Below are positions 52,235-61,469 of a stretch of DNA of 64,000 nucleotides, one piece after another (positions within the stretch are counted from its first letter, which is position 1; each line of letters opens with the position of its first letter). Below the pieces are notes generated by a model. That model saw nothing but the letters and a program-made list of their open reading frames with translations, was not told where the DNA came from and did not search any database. Source of the stretch: an uncultured Flavobacterium sp. (lineage in GTDB: Bacteria; Bacteroidota; Bacteroidia; Flavobacteriales; Flavobacteriaceae); assembly GCF_951805225.1 (NCBI RefSeq), contig NZ_OX638201.1, positions 3,720,001 to 3,784,000 on the forward strand. The letters run 5' to 3'. A program made the translations under genes and the position numbers.

Positions 52235-53371
52235 ATGAAAAATGTCATTTTCAAAAAAACACTTTTTATTTTACTATTATTACTAAGTTTTATTGGTTTT
52301 AGCCAAAATATCCCTTTATCGAAAGATGCCAAAATTAGCGTTATCACTTGTGGATTAGGCAACGAAACTTATTCTTATTTTGGTCACACTGCAATTCGTG
52401 TTGCTGATCCTGTAAACAATATTGACCTTGTTTACAATTATGGTGCTTTTGATTTTTCAACGCCAAATTTTGTAATGAAGTTTGCCAAAGGTGACTTACA
52501 ATATTTTGTAGTTGTTCATCCATTTCCAGATTTCATTAATGAATATACGAATGAAAAAAGAAGTGTTTTCGAACAAGAATTAATTATTCCGCAGGATTTA
52601 AAACAAAAGCTTTTCGATAATTTAAACACGACATTACTTTCTGAAGATCGCTATTATACGTATAAATTTATTGATAAAAACTGCACTTCAATGGTTGTCG
52701 ACATTATCAATAAAACTTTGGGAGGAACAGTAATTACAAAAAAAGGAGAAACGGATATTACTTATCGTTCTATTTTGTTTCCTTATTTTGATGGACATTT
52801 TTATGATCAATTAGGAACAAGTCTGATTTTTGGAACTAAAGTAGACCAATTAGGAACCAAAATATTTTTACCATTTGAATTGAAAAACAGTTTAGAAAAA
52901 ACGACTTTTCAGAATCATCCTTTGGTAAACAAAAGCAAAACATTCCTTAGTTTTGAAAAAGAAACACCAAGTTCATGGTGGAATAACATTTATACTTATC
53001 TCATTATTCTTGCTTTTATTGTTTTAGCGCATAACAGAATAGTAGATAAAATCTATCTTTTGATTTTATCTTTTGTGGGAATATTTTTTGTTGTTATGGG
53101 ATTTTATTCTTTTCACTTGGAACTGGCGATGAATTATAATGTACTTTTATTTAGCCCACTTTTATTGGTTTTACTTCTTTTTTCAGTTTTAAAAAACAAA
53201 AGATGGACTTATAGATTTGCCGTTTTACATTTAATGTTTCTAGCAATTTACATCATTTTATTAGTCAACAAAGCGCACTTCTTTATTACTTTACCAATGA
53301 TAATTACAAGCGGATTTGTTTTGACAAGAGTTGCAATTCGAAATAAAAAACGTATTCCAATTATTATCTAA
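52235..53371 (+). CDS. DUF4105 / Lnb-type lipoprotein N-acyltransferase candidate
   Basis: 378 residues: signal peptide or anchor (1-24), a periplasmic domain (about 30-240) and about five membrane segments after residue 248. The periplasmic domain is DUF4105: VITCGLGNETYSYFGHTAIRV with His51, VYNYGAFDF, and DKNCTSMVVD with Cys150. This family has been renamed the Lnb N-terminal periplasmic domain after the Bacteroides lipoprotein N-acyltransferase, which replaces Lnt in this phylum. So it may finish triacylation of lipoproteins, of which this window encodes several. His51/Cys150 as catalytic residues is my inference. Confidence 0.82.
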   Translation: MKNVIFKKTLFILLLLLSFIGFSQNIPLSKDAKISVITCGLGNETYSYFGHTAIRVADPVNNIDLVYNYGAFDFSTPNFVMKFAKGDLQYFVVVHPFPDFINEYTNEKRSVFEQELIIPQDLKQKLFDNLNTTLLSEDRYYTYKFIDKNCTSMVVDIINKTLGGTVITKKGETDITYRSILFPYFDGHFYDQLGTSLIFGTKVDQLGTKIFLPFELKNSLEKTTFQNHPLVNKSKTFLSFEKETPSSWWNNIYTYLIILAFIVLAHNRIVDKIYLLILSFVGIFFVVMGFYSFHLELAMNYNVLLFSPLLLVLLLFSVLKNKRWTYRFAVLHLMFLAIYIILLVNKAHFFITLPMIITSGFVLTRVAIRNKKRIPIII

Positions 53372-53372
53372 A

Positions 53373-54767
53373 CTATTGTCCTCGATAGAATAAAACGGTT
53401 GTAATGGTTTTGAAAGTGATACTTAAATCCAGAAAAACACTTCGATGTTTGATATAGTATAAATCATATTGAAGTTTTATTAAACTTTCATCAATAGATT
53501 CTCCATAAGAATAGTTTACTTGTGCCCAACCGGTTAATCCTGGTTTTATAACATGTCTTGTTTCATAAAAAGGCATTATTTGCGCAATTTCATCAACAAA
53601 AAATGGTCTTTCGGGTCTTGGACCAATAACGGCCATATCGCCTTTTAGAATATTGATAAATTGTGGTAATTCATCTATTCTTGACTTACGCATAAACTTT
53701 CCAAATGGAGTTACGCGTTTATCATTTGAAGTTGCAAAAACAATTCCGCCTGCTTCAGAATTTTCGACCATTGTTCTAAACTTATAAATTTTAAAAACAA
53801 TTCCGTTTTTTCCCACGCGTTCTTGGGTATAAAACAAGCTTCCTTTATTACCAATTATATTTCCAATAAAAATTAGAGGAATAAAAACAGCGCAAATTAA
53901 CAAACCAATAAAAGATAGAGAAAATTCAAAAAGCCTAACTAGTGATAGATATAACTTATTATTATTGCTTCTGCTAAAAGGGAAAAAGCGATAGAAATCC
54001 CGAGAGATATAATGAACCGGAATACGCTGTGTTTTACTTTCATAAACTTGTGTGTATTCTCTAATTATATTTCCTGATTCTAATAAATGAAGTAATTGTT
54101 GGTATAAATCAGCAGTAATTCCATCTGTTTTTTGGGAAGCAATAACAATCTCTGAAACATTATTTTTGCTTACAAAAGATTCTAGATCGCTCTTTTTAAC
54201 TTCTTTTACATAATGAAAGTTTAGATTTTCTTCGGAAATTGAATCTGAATTTACAAACCCAATAATCTTATAATGGGGATCTACGTTTTCGAGTCCTGAA
54301 ACTAATCCTTCTACCTGATCCTGATCACAAATTAAAACTACGTTTTGAGAAAAACGTTGTGATGCTAAAAAAATGGCATAAAAGAAACGCCATAATAATA
54401 AGACTGTCAGTATCGAAAAATAAAAAATCAATACGATCAATCGCTGCTTAGGAAGTTCAGGAGATAAAATAGGTGTAAATAAATAAACTAAAGCTGCTGT
54501 TGTAGTGGCAAGAACAACACTTCGCAGAATTTGAAATTGATTGCTCGCAACTTGCAAATTATACATTTCGAAGATAGTTCCAAAAAAATTGATATAGCAA
54601 ATAAGCAAAACCGGTCTAAAGAAGTTATCACTATCTAAAACAAAATAATGATAATCAAATATCAAACTTAACAAGTACAAAACTGACAAAACAAAAAAGC
54701 CATCACAGACACGAAGCAAAACTTTTCTTTCTGAAATTTCGAAGTGCATTTTTTTATTTGAACGCAT
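53373..54767 (-). CDS. Polyprenyl glycosylphosphotransferase (WcaJ/WbaP-like)
   Basis: 464 residues from the ATG at 54767; a TTG further upstream lies in the -7 element. Four to five N-terminal membrane segments, a NAD-binding-like central domain (VVLICDQDQVEGL), one more membrane helix near 280, and the C-terminal bacterial sugar transferase domain with IYKFRTM, SRIDELPQFINILKGDM and RPERPFF. It moves a sugar-1-phosphate to undecaprenyl phosphate, the priming step of polysaccharide units. Convergent with the Lnb-like gene with only one base between stops. Confidence 0.93.
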   Translation of the reverse strand: MRSNKKMHFEISERKVLLRVCDGFFVLSVLYLLSLIFDYHYFVLDSDNFFRPVLLICYINFFGTIFEMYNLQVASNQFQILRSVVLATTTAALVYLFTPILSPELPKQRLIVLIFYFSILTVLLLWRFFYAIFLASQRFSQNVVLICDQDQVEGLVSGLENVDPHYKIIGFVNSDSISEENLNFHYVKEVKKSDLESFVSKNNVSEIVIASQKTDGITADLYQQLLHLLESGNIIREYTQVYESKTQRIPVHYISRDFYRFFPFSRSNNNKLYLSLVRLFEFSLSFIGLLICAVFIPLIFIGNIIGNKGSLFYTQERVGKNGIVFKIYKFRTMVENSEAGGIVFATSNDKRVTPFGKFMRKSRIDELPQFINILKGDMAVIGPRPERPFFVDEIAQIMPFYETRHVIKPGLTGWAQVNYSYGESIDESLIKLQYDLYYIKHRSVFLDLSITFKTITTVLFYRGQ

Positions 54768-54800
54768 ATATTTTATTTGTTTAGGGGCATTAAACTGAGG

Positions 54801-54808
54801 CAAATATA
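54801..54808 (-). promoter_or_regulatory. -7 element in front of the glycosylphosphotransferase
   Basis: TATATTTG on the minus strand in the gap after the ligase gene, about 34 bases before the ATG at 54767; suggests internal transcription in the locus. No -33 TTG found. Confidence 0.45.
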
Positions 54809-54824
54809 TTATAAAAAAGAAAAC

Positions 54825-56174
54825 TTACTCGACCGAATTTTCTGCTTTTTCAGGAATTTTTACCTGAACAAAAAGAAGTGTCATACCATATAAAAAAGCA
54901 GGCGCCGCAATACGCATTGCAGCATGATTTATAGTTAATAGCCAAAAAATATAGAATGATAAAAAGTACAGATGTTGTTTATTATTAAGATATAGCACAA
55001 ATGGCGTTACAAAAAGTATTAAAAGTCCAAAAATACCAAACAAACCATGTTCACTTAACATTCTCGTTATTTCATTATGTGATGCGACCTCTCCTCCTAA
55101 GATTTCAACCCTTTTGTATTTACTCAATCCCGCACCAACTCCTAAAATAGGGTTATCTATAAAAAGCTTGATCTCAGCATCCATAATTTCTTCTCTTCCT
55201 CCCAAACGATCCTTTTTTACTCTTCCTAAACGATCTTCATTAGCATATCGTTTATTAATTAAACCACTTGTCTGGAGTGAACTATAGGTCCAAATACCAA
55301 CTGCCATTAAACCAGTCATAATAAAAACCCAGGTAAACTTACTTTTCCCTTTTTCATTTGAGAAATAATATAATAGAAACAAAAGACTTACAACCATAAA
55401 AACAGCAGTAATAACACCACCACGGGAAAAAGTCACAATACCTCTATAGCTTATGAACACAAGCAGACCACCGTTTAAAAGCATCTCGAATTTTGTCTTT
55501 GAAAACAAAACTAACTGTGTAAAAAAAATAAAAATCCCTAATCCTAAAATTGTAGAAACTTGATTTGGTCCAAATCCGCCTGAGGTTTCAAAATTAGATT
55601 GTGTTCCTGTCACCACCTCTTTAACACTGGGATTATATATAAATAAATAAATTGTAGTAGTAACAATTGGTAATCCCATTACGACCAAAATACGCTGCAA
55701 GTCCGAGAATAAAATCCGTCGCTTGAACATATACAAAGCACTAAAGACTAAACAGACCGGTCCCGATAAATTAAAAATTAAAACCTTTCTAACATCAAAA
55801 TCAAATTCTAAGTTATTGGTTGTAACCAAAATGGCGGGAAGTAATAAAAGCAGAAAAAATAAATAAATAATCGCGTTTGTTGAAAAATTACTATACAACA
55901 TACCCAAAAACATGAAAAATATAACAGAAATTTTTACGAACTCATTATTAAAATTACCTTCTGTCATACGCAAAAAAACCTCGACACCAACCATATAAGC
56001 CGCTACCAACAAAACTTCATGGTTTTTATTCTTACTTCTTATAACAATAAAAAAACCTACAACAGGAATCAGAAGTGCATATAATTTTGAGAAAAATGGT
56101 ACCACAAAAACTGCTAAAGCAATTGCTGCATGAATTAAAAGAAGAAGATTATATGATACTTTAGAGTCTTTCAT
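54825..56174 (-). CDS. O-antigen ligase/polymerase family membrane protein
   Basis: 449 residues, about 12 membrane segments and one long periplasmic loop near 300-360 containing GLINKRYANEDRLGR, ILGVGAGLSKYKRVE and SHNEITRMLSEHG. The His in (A/S)HN and Arg-rich loop are typical of the Wzy/WaaL (O-antigen_lig) family. Either polymerises repeat units or ligates them to the LPS core; sequence does not decide. Within the minus-strand glycan locus. Confidence 0.87.
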   Translation of the reverse strand: MKDSKVSYNLLLLIHAAIALAVFVVPFFSKLYALLIPVVGFFIVIRSKNKNHEVLLVAAYMVGVEVFLRMTEGNFNNEFVKISVIFFMFLGMLYSNFSTNAIIYLFFLLLLLPAILVTTNNLEFDFDVRKVLIFNLSGPVCLVFSALYMFKRRILFSDLQRILVVMGLPIVTTTIYLFIYNPSVKEVVTGTQSNFETSGGFGPNQVSTILGLGIFIFFTQLVLFSKTKFEMLLNGGLLVFISYRGIVTFSRGGVITAVFMVVSLLFLLYYFSNEKGKSKFTWVFIMTGLMAVGIWTYSSLQTSGLINKRYANEDRLGRVKKDRLGGREEIMDAEIKLFIDNPILGVGAGLSKYKRVEILGGEVASHNEITRMLSEHGLFGIFGLLILFVTPFVLYLNNKQHLYFLSFYIFWLLTINHAAMRIAAPAFLYGMTLLFVQVKIPEKAENSVE

Positions 56175-56190
56175 TGATTATGGGAAATAT

Positions 56191-57279
56191 TTAAGCGACA
56201 AAAGTAATCAAAGAATTCAACCATGAAGCATAGTTTTTCATAATAGACTCTTCGCTAAAATTTAGTTTTACCGCTTTATTTAATTCTAATCCCATTTCAA
56301 TTCTATAATTTTCATTCTCAATTAGTTTTTGAATCGATTGAGTAAATTGCGTCAAATCGTTAGATTCTACAAGCAATCCTTCTTTTTGAGAAGTAATAAT
56401 CTTAGAAATATCTCCAACGTTTGTTGCTACAACGGGCAATTTGTGAAATCCGTATTCTAAAACGGATAATGGAAGTCCTTCTGAAGTCGAAGACAAAACG
56501 GCAATATCACATTGCTCTAAAGCAGAAGCAACATTATTTACTGCTCCATAAAAGAAAACCGTTTCCTGAAGGTTTAAATACTTGACTTTTTTATTCAACA
56601 TTTCTGAATATGAATCATGAAAATCGTGACCAAATAAATGAAAACTCCAATCCTGAAATTTCTCTTTTATTGAAAGTGCTGCGTTTATGAGCAATTCATG
56701 ATTTTTTTGAGGACGTAAATTAGCTACGCAAATAATCCTTTTACCTTCAATTCCTTTTAAGAGAATTTTATCGCCAGAAGGAGATTTCTCTTCAATAAAA
56801 TTAGAAAGATAAATTATATTCGAGCAGTTTAAATAATTCTCTGCCCATTTCTTCAATGCTATATTAACTGAAATAATTCCGCTAAAAAGAAAAGATCCAA
56901 ATTTTAACCCTAAACTTTTTCTGGCATTCAGATCTTGTGAAATACCATAATGATCATGCCAGATAATTTTTATTTTCGGAAAAGTAAATTTCACTAAAAC
57001 AGTAATAAAAAAAGAAGAACTATGAGCATGTATAACATCAATCTTATTTTCTTTAAGGTATTTTCTTAATCGAAATATAGCCTGAAAATCTACTTTTTTC
57101 TTTTTATTCAAAAACAAATAAGAAACTCCTTCATTAATCTGATCTAAGAGTAAACCTTCCTTTCTTGTTGCAACTAATCCGGAGAACGAAATCTTTTTAG
57201 ACAAAGCATTCGCATAATTAACGGCCATTCGCTCTGCTCCACCAGATTCCAGAGAATCAATTATTTGTACAATTCTCAT
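56191..57279 (-). CDS. Glycosyltransferase family 4
   Basis: 362 residues, GT-B fold. N-terminal IIDSLESGGAERMAVNYANAL is the typical Gly-rich acceptor-side loop; C-terminal ICVANLRPQKNHELLI and STSEGLPLSVLEYGFHKLPVVA hold the EX7E donor motif. Retaining transferase of unknown sugar. Overlaps the next upstream gene by 4 bases, so translationally coupled. Confidence 0.93.
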   Translation of the reverse strand: MRIVQIIDSLESGGAERMAVNYANALSKKISFSGLVATRKEGLLLDQINEGVSYLFLNKKKKVDFQAIFRLRKYLKENKIDVIHAHSSSFFITVLVKFTFPKIKIIWHDHYGISQDLNARKSLGLKFGSFLFSGIISVNIALKKWAENYLNCSNIIYLSNFIEEKSPSGDKILLKGIEGKRIICVANLRPQKNHELLINAALSIKEKFQDWSFHLFGHDFHDSYSEMLNKKVKYLNLQETVFFYGAVNNVASALEQCDIAVLSSTSEGLPLSVLEYGFHKLPVVATNVGDISKIITSQKEGLLVESNDLTQFTQSIQKLIENENYRIEMGLELNKAVKLNFSEESIMKNYASWLNSLITFVA

Positions 57280-58394
57280 TTGTTCAGTATATTTTTAATT
57301 TCGGTTTCAAAAAGGTTGGTTGTATAATTTTGCGACCATTCTGCAGACAATTTACTTTTAGAAAAGAAATTATCTTCATTTCTAATAACATTTTCTATTT
57401 GTGCCAAATCATTTTCTAAATTCATCTCGAGCAAAATTCCTCTATTTCCATTTTCTAACATAAAAGGAACGCATGAAACCGAAGTCGCAATTGGAACACA
57501 TCCATAAAACATTCCTTCGGCAATCGCTTTTGGCCAACCTTCGCTTTTTGATGGCAAAATAACAAAATGACTTTTTTGATAAGCAATTTTTACTGTTTCT
57601 TTATTCTGATTTCCATTAAAAAAAACATTGTTCTGCAAATCATTTTCTATAGTATATTTTTCTAAAGAAGCTCTTTGAATCCCTTCTCCATAAAAATTCA
57701 AAATAGCTTTATTTCCTTTTTTAACCAGTTGTTCTACTAATTTTAAAGCATACATTGGATTTTTACCTTCAACCAAACTACCTACAAAAATAAATTCTAT
57801 CGTTGAATCAAAATTCAATTTCTGAATACTTGTTTTCTCAATATCTGAGTAAGTTGCGGTAAAAAAAGGTTTTATATTTTTTGATTGATTTTCCCAATTT
57901 CCATAAACCAAAACCTGCATATTTTGAGTCAAAAAGGTATTACTCAAAATATATTTTTGCAATTTATAAGTCCAAGGTTGTTTACTTTTAGGATCCCAAT
58001 TACCGGCATATTTAGCAGTTTTTGTTTTTCCTGGAAATAAAATCTGAACAAAGCATCCAACCAATCCTACATTACCGGGACAGCGCAAATGAATGTGATC
58101 TGCTTTTTTCATTGCTCCAAAAACTGTCCAAAAAATTCTTGGTAATTTATAAAGTGATTTCAGATTATTTTTTAAACTTGTAAAACTAAACTCAGATACA
58201 TGCCTGAAATCTATTTTAGGATGTTTGTAAGCTAAATCAATCGCCGTTGGATTTCCTTTTGACAAAGGTCCTACAACAATTACTTCATCAACATATTTTA
58301 ACCAAATATTCATCTCACGAACATAAGGAGCATAACCAAAATATTCATTTTCATTTTGAATATGATTTACATGTGTGATTATTGCAAACTTCAT
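57276..58394 (-). CDS. Glycosyltransferase, GT4-like
   Basis: 372 residues, GT-B fold. FAIITHVNHIQNENEYFGYAP at the N-terminus, FIFVGSLVEGKNPMYAL and LPSKSEGWPKAIAEGMFYGCVPIA with EX7E near the C-terminus. Cytoplasmic and membrane-associated. Transcribed just before the GT4 gene at 56191-57279; 89 AT-rich bases separate it from the gene before it. Confidence 0.92.
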   Translation of the reverse strand: MKFAIITHVNHIQNENEYFGYAPYVREMNIWLKYVDEVIVVGPLSKGNPTAIDLAYKHPKIDFRHVSEFSFTSLKNNLKSLYKLPRIFWTVFGAMKKADHIHLRCPGNVGLVGCFVQILFPGKTKTAKYAGNWDPKSKQPWTYKLQKYILSNTFLTQNMQVLVYGNWENQSKNIKPFFTATYSDIEKTSIQKLNFDSTIEFIFVGSLVEGKNPMYALKLVEQLVKKGNKAILNFYGEGIQRASLEKYTIENDLQNNVFFNGNQNKETVKIAYQKSHFVILPSKSEGWPKAIAEGMFYGCVPIATSVSCVPFMLENGNRGILLEMNLENDLAQIENVIRNEDNFFSKSKLSAEWSQNYTTNLFETEIKNILNK

Positions 58395-58483
58395 TGATTT
58401 AGTAGATATTATTTTGAGACACTTTTACAAAATATAAATCGGCATAACTCTTGGTTAATGTATTTTTTAAATAATTAACCGTT

Positions 58484-59494
58484 TTACTTAATGTCATTTA
58501 TATTTTCGTTCAAAATTATTAATTCAGTATTTTCATTAAACGAATAATTCTCATAATACTCCTGATAGTATTTAAGAGCATTATTTGCCATCTCATTCTT
58601 TACTTCAAGAGATAATGAAAGTGCTTTGTCTATAATCGGCAAAATATCTGATATTTCTTGATATACTAAACAATTGACGCCGTTTTCTAGTGAAGGATTA
58701 AGCCAATTTGAATAATTCAAAATAGGAATTACGCCTACAGACATGGCTTCTAAAACATTATGACACATAGGCATCGTCATTCCGGGCGCGCAAAAAACAA
58801 AATGAGCAGATGATAAATAAGTTCTCCATTTATCTGCCGGAATAGCTCCGGATTGCCATTTCATTAAAATCAGATTCTCATTAAAAATTCCCGAATTTAA
58901 TTTTGTTACGAGTTCATCTCCGGTAACTAAAAGTAGCTTATCGTGTTTTAAAACTTCCTGATAAATTTTCCATCTGTTCAATAATCCAAAATTATCTTCG
59001 ATGGTTTTTGTATTGTAAATTTTTTCATCAAAATTTCCGCTCATCAAAATACCAATATTTTTTGGCAAAATTTGAGTTTCAGGTTGTAGATAATTAATTG
59101 GATGCATTATATAAGGCAAAACATTTTCTACATAATCATCTGAAGAATATACTTTTTTATACTTAAAATTGACCGCAAAATCAGCTTTTTTTGAATGACT
59201 GAAGGTTTTCAATTTATTTAGCTTTGAAAAAGGCTTTTCAAAATAAATATAATCAAGTTCATTAAACCACTTTGCCAGAAATAACATTCGCAAAACCGAA
59301 AATTTTAAAACAATAGGCTGATCATAAACCTCTCTAATTCTAAAAAAAAGATTTAGATATGTTCTTACTTTTGTGCGATGCTTTAAATCCAGATAAATAA
59401 CTGGTTTTTGATCATTATAAAACCGAACATAGGAATAGTTCAGCTTAAATTCTTTAAGCTTTTTTTGAATCTTCTTTTTTATTACAAACATCAT
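58484..59494 (-). CDS. Putative glycosyltransferase, divergent GT-B
   Basis: 336 residues. A basic N-terminus (VIKKKIQKKLKEFKLNYSYV), then GILMSGNFDEKIYN, LLLVTGDEL, and CAPGMTMPMCHNVLEAMSVGVIPIL followed by ENGVNCLVY, which looks like the donor-side end of a GT-B fold. The N-terminal half does not match a specific family by eye. Sits inside the glycan locus, which supports the call. Confidence 0.72.
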   Translation of the reverse strand: MMFVIKKKIQKKLKEFKLNYSYVRFYNDQKPVIYLDLKHRTKVRTYLNLFFRIREVYDQPIVLKFSVLRMLFLAKWFNELDYIYFEKPFSKLNKLKTFSHSKKADFAVNFKYKKVYSSDDYVENVLPYIMHPINYLQPETQILPKNIGILMSGNFDEKIYNTKTIEDNFGLLNRWKIYQEVLKHDKLLLVTGDELVTKLNSGIFNENLILMKWQSGAIPADKWRTYLSSAHFVFCAPGMTMPMCHNVLEAMSVGVIPILNYSNWLNPSLENGVNCLVYQEISDILPIIDKALSLSLEVKNEMANNALKYYQEYYENYSFNENTELIILNENINDIK

Positions 59495-59553
59495 TGTGTT
59501 TTGGCTGATTAAACAAGCTTTCTTATTACTGAAATTTAATTTGATAACAGGTT

Positions 59554-60483
59554 TTACTTCTCTAAACTGTAAAACTCTTTTAGTAAATCTTTTGAACTTC
59601 TTTTAATCGTATCTTTTTTAAATCTAAAAGCATAACCTTTTGGCATAGAAACATTCCTTCTATTTGGAGTTTTTTGAAATTTGTCCAAATACTTCATCCA
59701 ACCAAATAATATTCTGGTTACAAACAACCAACCGCTTCTAATTATTTTTTTTGAACTTAGATTTACAAAATAATTTGATATTGTAACTGCCATGTTCGCA
59801 GCATTTCCTTCGGTTATATCAACTTTTAATACTTCGCATTGAGCAAATAAACTTCTAAATCCGGTATAAGTAAATCTAAAAAAATCGTAAGGTTGAGCAT
59901 GATATGGAAAACTCTGAGGCGCCTCTATTTGAAGTAAGCCTCCAACTTTTGTAACTCTTTGCAATTCTAAACAAAATTTCCATGGATTCATTGTATGCTC
60001 GATAACCTGAGCCGCCAAAACTACATCAAAAGAATTGTCACTAAACGGGATAAAATGACCGTCGAAAACATAATCAGGTTTAAATTGATTATGAACATCA
60101 GAAGTAATTACCTCGCAGTTAGGGAATTTATTTTTATAATAATCAATTTTCTCACCAGCTCCAACGATTAACATTTTACTATTAGCCGGAACTAATTTAT
60201 AAAGTTCATCGTATCTTTTTTCTATATCAAAATCAGTACAAATTGCCGGAAGCAGTTTTCTTCTAATGTAATTTTTAAAATTAGAAGTGTCCAGATGTGA
60301 ACTATCTTGTGTTGTTTTCTTTGAATTGATAATATCGTCTTGGCTAAAAATAGACTCGGCACTAAATAAAATTGGAGTACCGTCGTGAACAATTAGTTTT
60401 GATTCATCTTCAAAAATAAAAAAATCATTAGTTATCTCTTTTAATTTAGAATGAGAATCGGGATGTATTATATTTTCTATCAT
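59554..60483 (-). CDS. SAM-dependent methyltransferase with Trm112-like N-terminus
   Basis: 309 residues from the ATG at 60483. The first 50 residues (MIENIIHPDSHSKLK, FIFEDESKLIVHDGTPILF) resemble the Trm112-like start often seen in surface-glycan methyltransferases but lack its Cys. A class I methyltransferase core follows: MLIVGAGEKIDYY (motif I), VITSDVH, FDVVLAAQVIEHTMNPW and VGGLLQIEAP. It probably methylates a sugar of the repeat unit or caps the chain. Starts 2 bases after the GT2 stop. Confidence 0.85.
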   Translation of the reverse strand: MIENIIHPDSHSKLKEITNDFFIFEDESKLIVHDGTPILFSAESIFSQDDIINSKKTTQDSSHLDTSNFKNYIRRKLLPAICTDFDIEKRYDELYKLVPANSKMLIVGAGEKIDYYKNKFPNCEVITSDVHNQFKPDYVFDGHFIPFSDNSFDVVLAAQVIEHTMNPWKFCLELQRVTKVGGLLQIEAPQSFPYHAQPYDFFRFTYTGFRSLFAQCEVLKVDITEGNAANMAVTISNYFVNLSSKKIIRSGWLFVTRILFGWMKYLDKFQKTPNRRNVSMPKGYAFRFKKDTIKRSSKDLLKEFYSLEK

Positions 60484-60485
60484 TA

Positions 60486-61469
60486 TTATTTTATTAAAAT
60501 CTGAAACCAACCTACAACTCTTCCTGCTGTTTCTGTAAAAGCTTGTTTTCGTTTTGAAGTCGTAAATATATTGCTAAATCTAAGAATTGTTAAAAGTGCC
60601 GTAATTGAATGCCATTTAAATCGGTCTTTTAAGACTGGATTTGGATTTTTAACGCGCCAAACATACCAACCATTTTTAACTATCATCTTACCATATAAAT
60701 ACTGATTTGGTCGTCCCGAAGCTTCATGATAATGATTTAATTTTGCTTTGGTGTTGAGGAACAACTTTCCTGTTTTTGCAACTCTTAAACAAAAATCGGC
60801 ATCTTCGTACAAACCATATCCTTCAAAATAAGTAGAAAATTGAAACTTATCTAATATCTCTTTTTTAAACGAAGACACGCCACCCATCAATAGCTCCGCT
60901 TCATATATTTTATCACTTGGCGGTAAAAACGCAACACTTCTTGCATGAGAAAATGAAGGCGAAAATCCTGGTAAGCAATCACTATCTAATCCTATTTTTT
61001 TTCTTAAAACAAATCGGGTTCCTTCTTTTCTTTTCCAACCGTCAAAATAAAATTCATTTTTTGCAGGCTGATAATTATCTCCTACATAATCCCATTTTGT
61101 TTCGTTACAAATGTATCCTCCAACTCCTAATGCTTCTGGATAAACTTTATAAGTATTTAGTAATTGCTCAAAATAATCTTTTTCTAAAACTGTATCATCA
61201 TCCAAAAAGCAAACTATTTCAGTATTTTGAGACACCTTGGAAATTCCAAAATTACGTTGTTTTGTCAAACCACGATGCTCTTTTGGAACCAGGAAATATT
61301 TTAAATTTTGAAAAGAATTATTCTGCAGAATCTCTTGTGTTTCGGTATTTGTGGAACCATCAATAATCAAAATTTCGTCAGGATAAAGGCCTTGATTATT
61401 AACAGATTCCAATAATGCGACTAATGGATTCGGTCTTAAATAAGTACAAACTATTAAGGAAAATTTCAT
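60486..61469 (-). CDS. Glycosyltransferase family 2
   Basis: 327 residues, GT-A fold. LIVCTYLRPNPLVALLESVNN and EILIIDGSTN at the N-terminus, VCFLDDDTVLE as the metal-binding DxD, VGGYIC and a C-terminal GYGLYEDADFCLRVAKTGKL with the catalytic-side ED. Inverting transferase. Overlaps the upstream GT2 gene by 4 bases. Confidence 0.93.
   Translation of the reverse strand: MKFSLIVCTYLRPNPLVALLESVNNQGLYPDEILIIDGSTNTETQEILQNNSFQNLKYFLVPKEHRGLTKQRNFGISKVSQNTEIVCFLDDDTVLEKDYFEQLLNTYKVYPEALGVGGYICNETKWDYVGDNYQPAKNEFYFDGWKRKEGTRFVLRKKIGLDSDCLPGFSPSFSHARSVAFLPPSDKIYEAELLMGGVSSFKKEILDKFQFSTYFEGYGLYEDADFCLRVAKTGKLFLNTKAKLNHYHEASGRPNQYLYGKMIVKNGWYVWRVKNPNPVLKDRFKWHSITALLTILRFSNIFTTSKRKQAFTETAGRVVGWFQILIK

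Noticed and set aside
60917..61366. 149-residue open frame on the plus strand
   Set aside because: Fully antisense to a convincing GT2 gene; Leu/His/Phe-rich composition without a domain.
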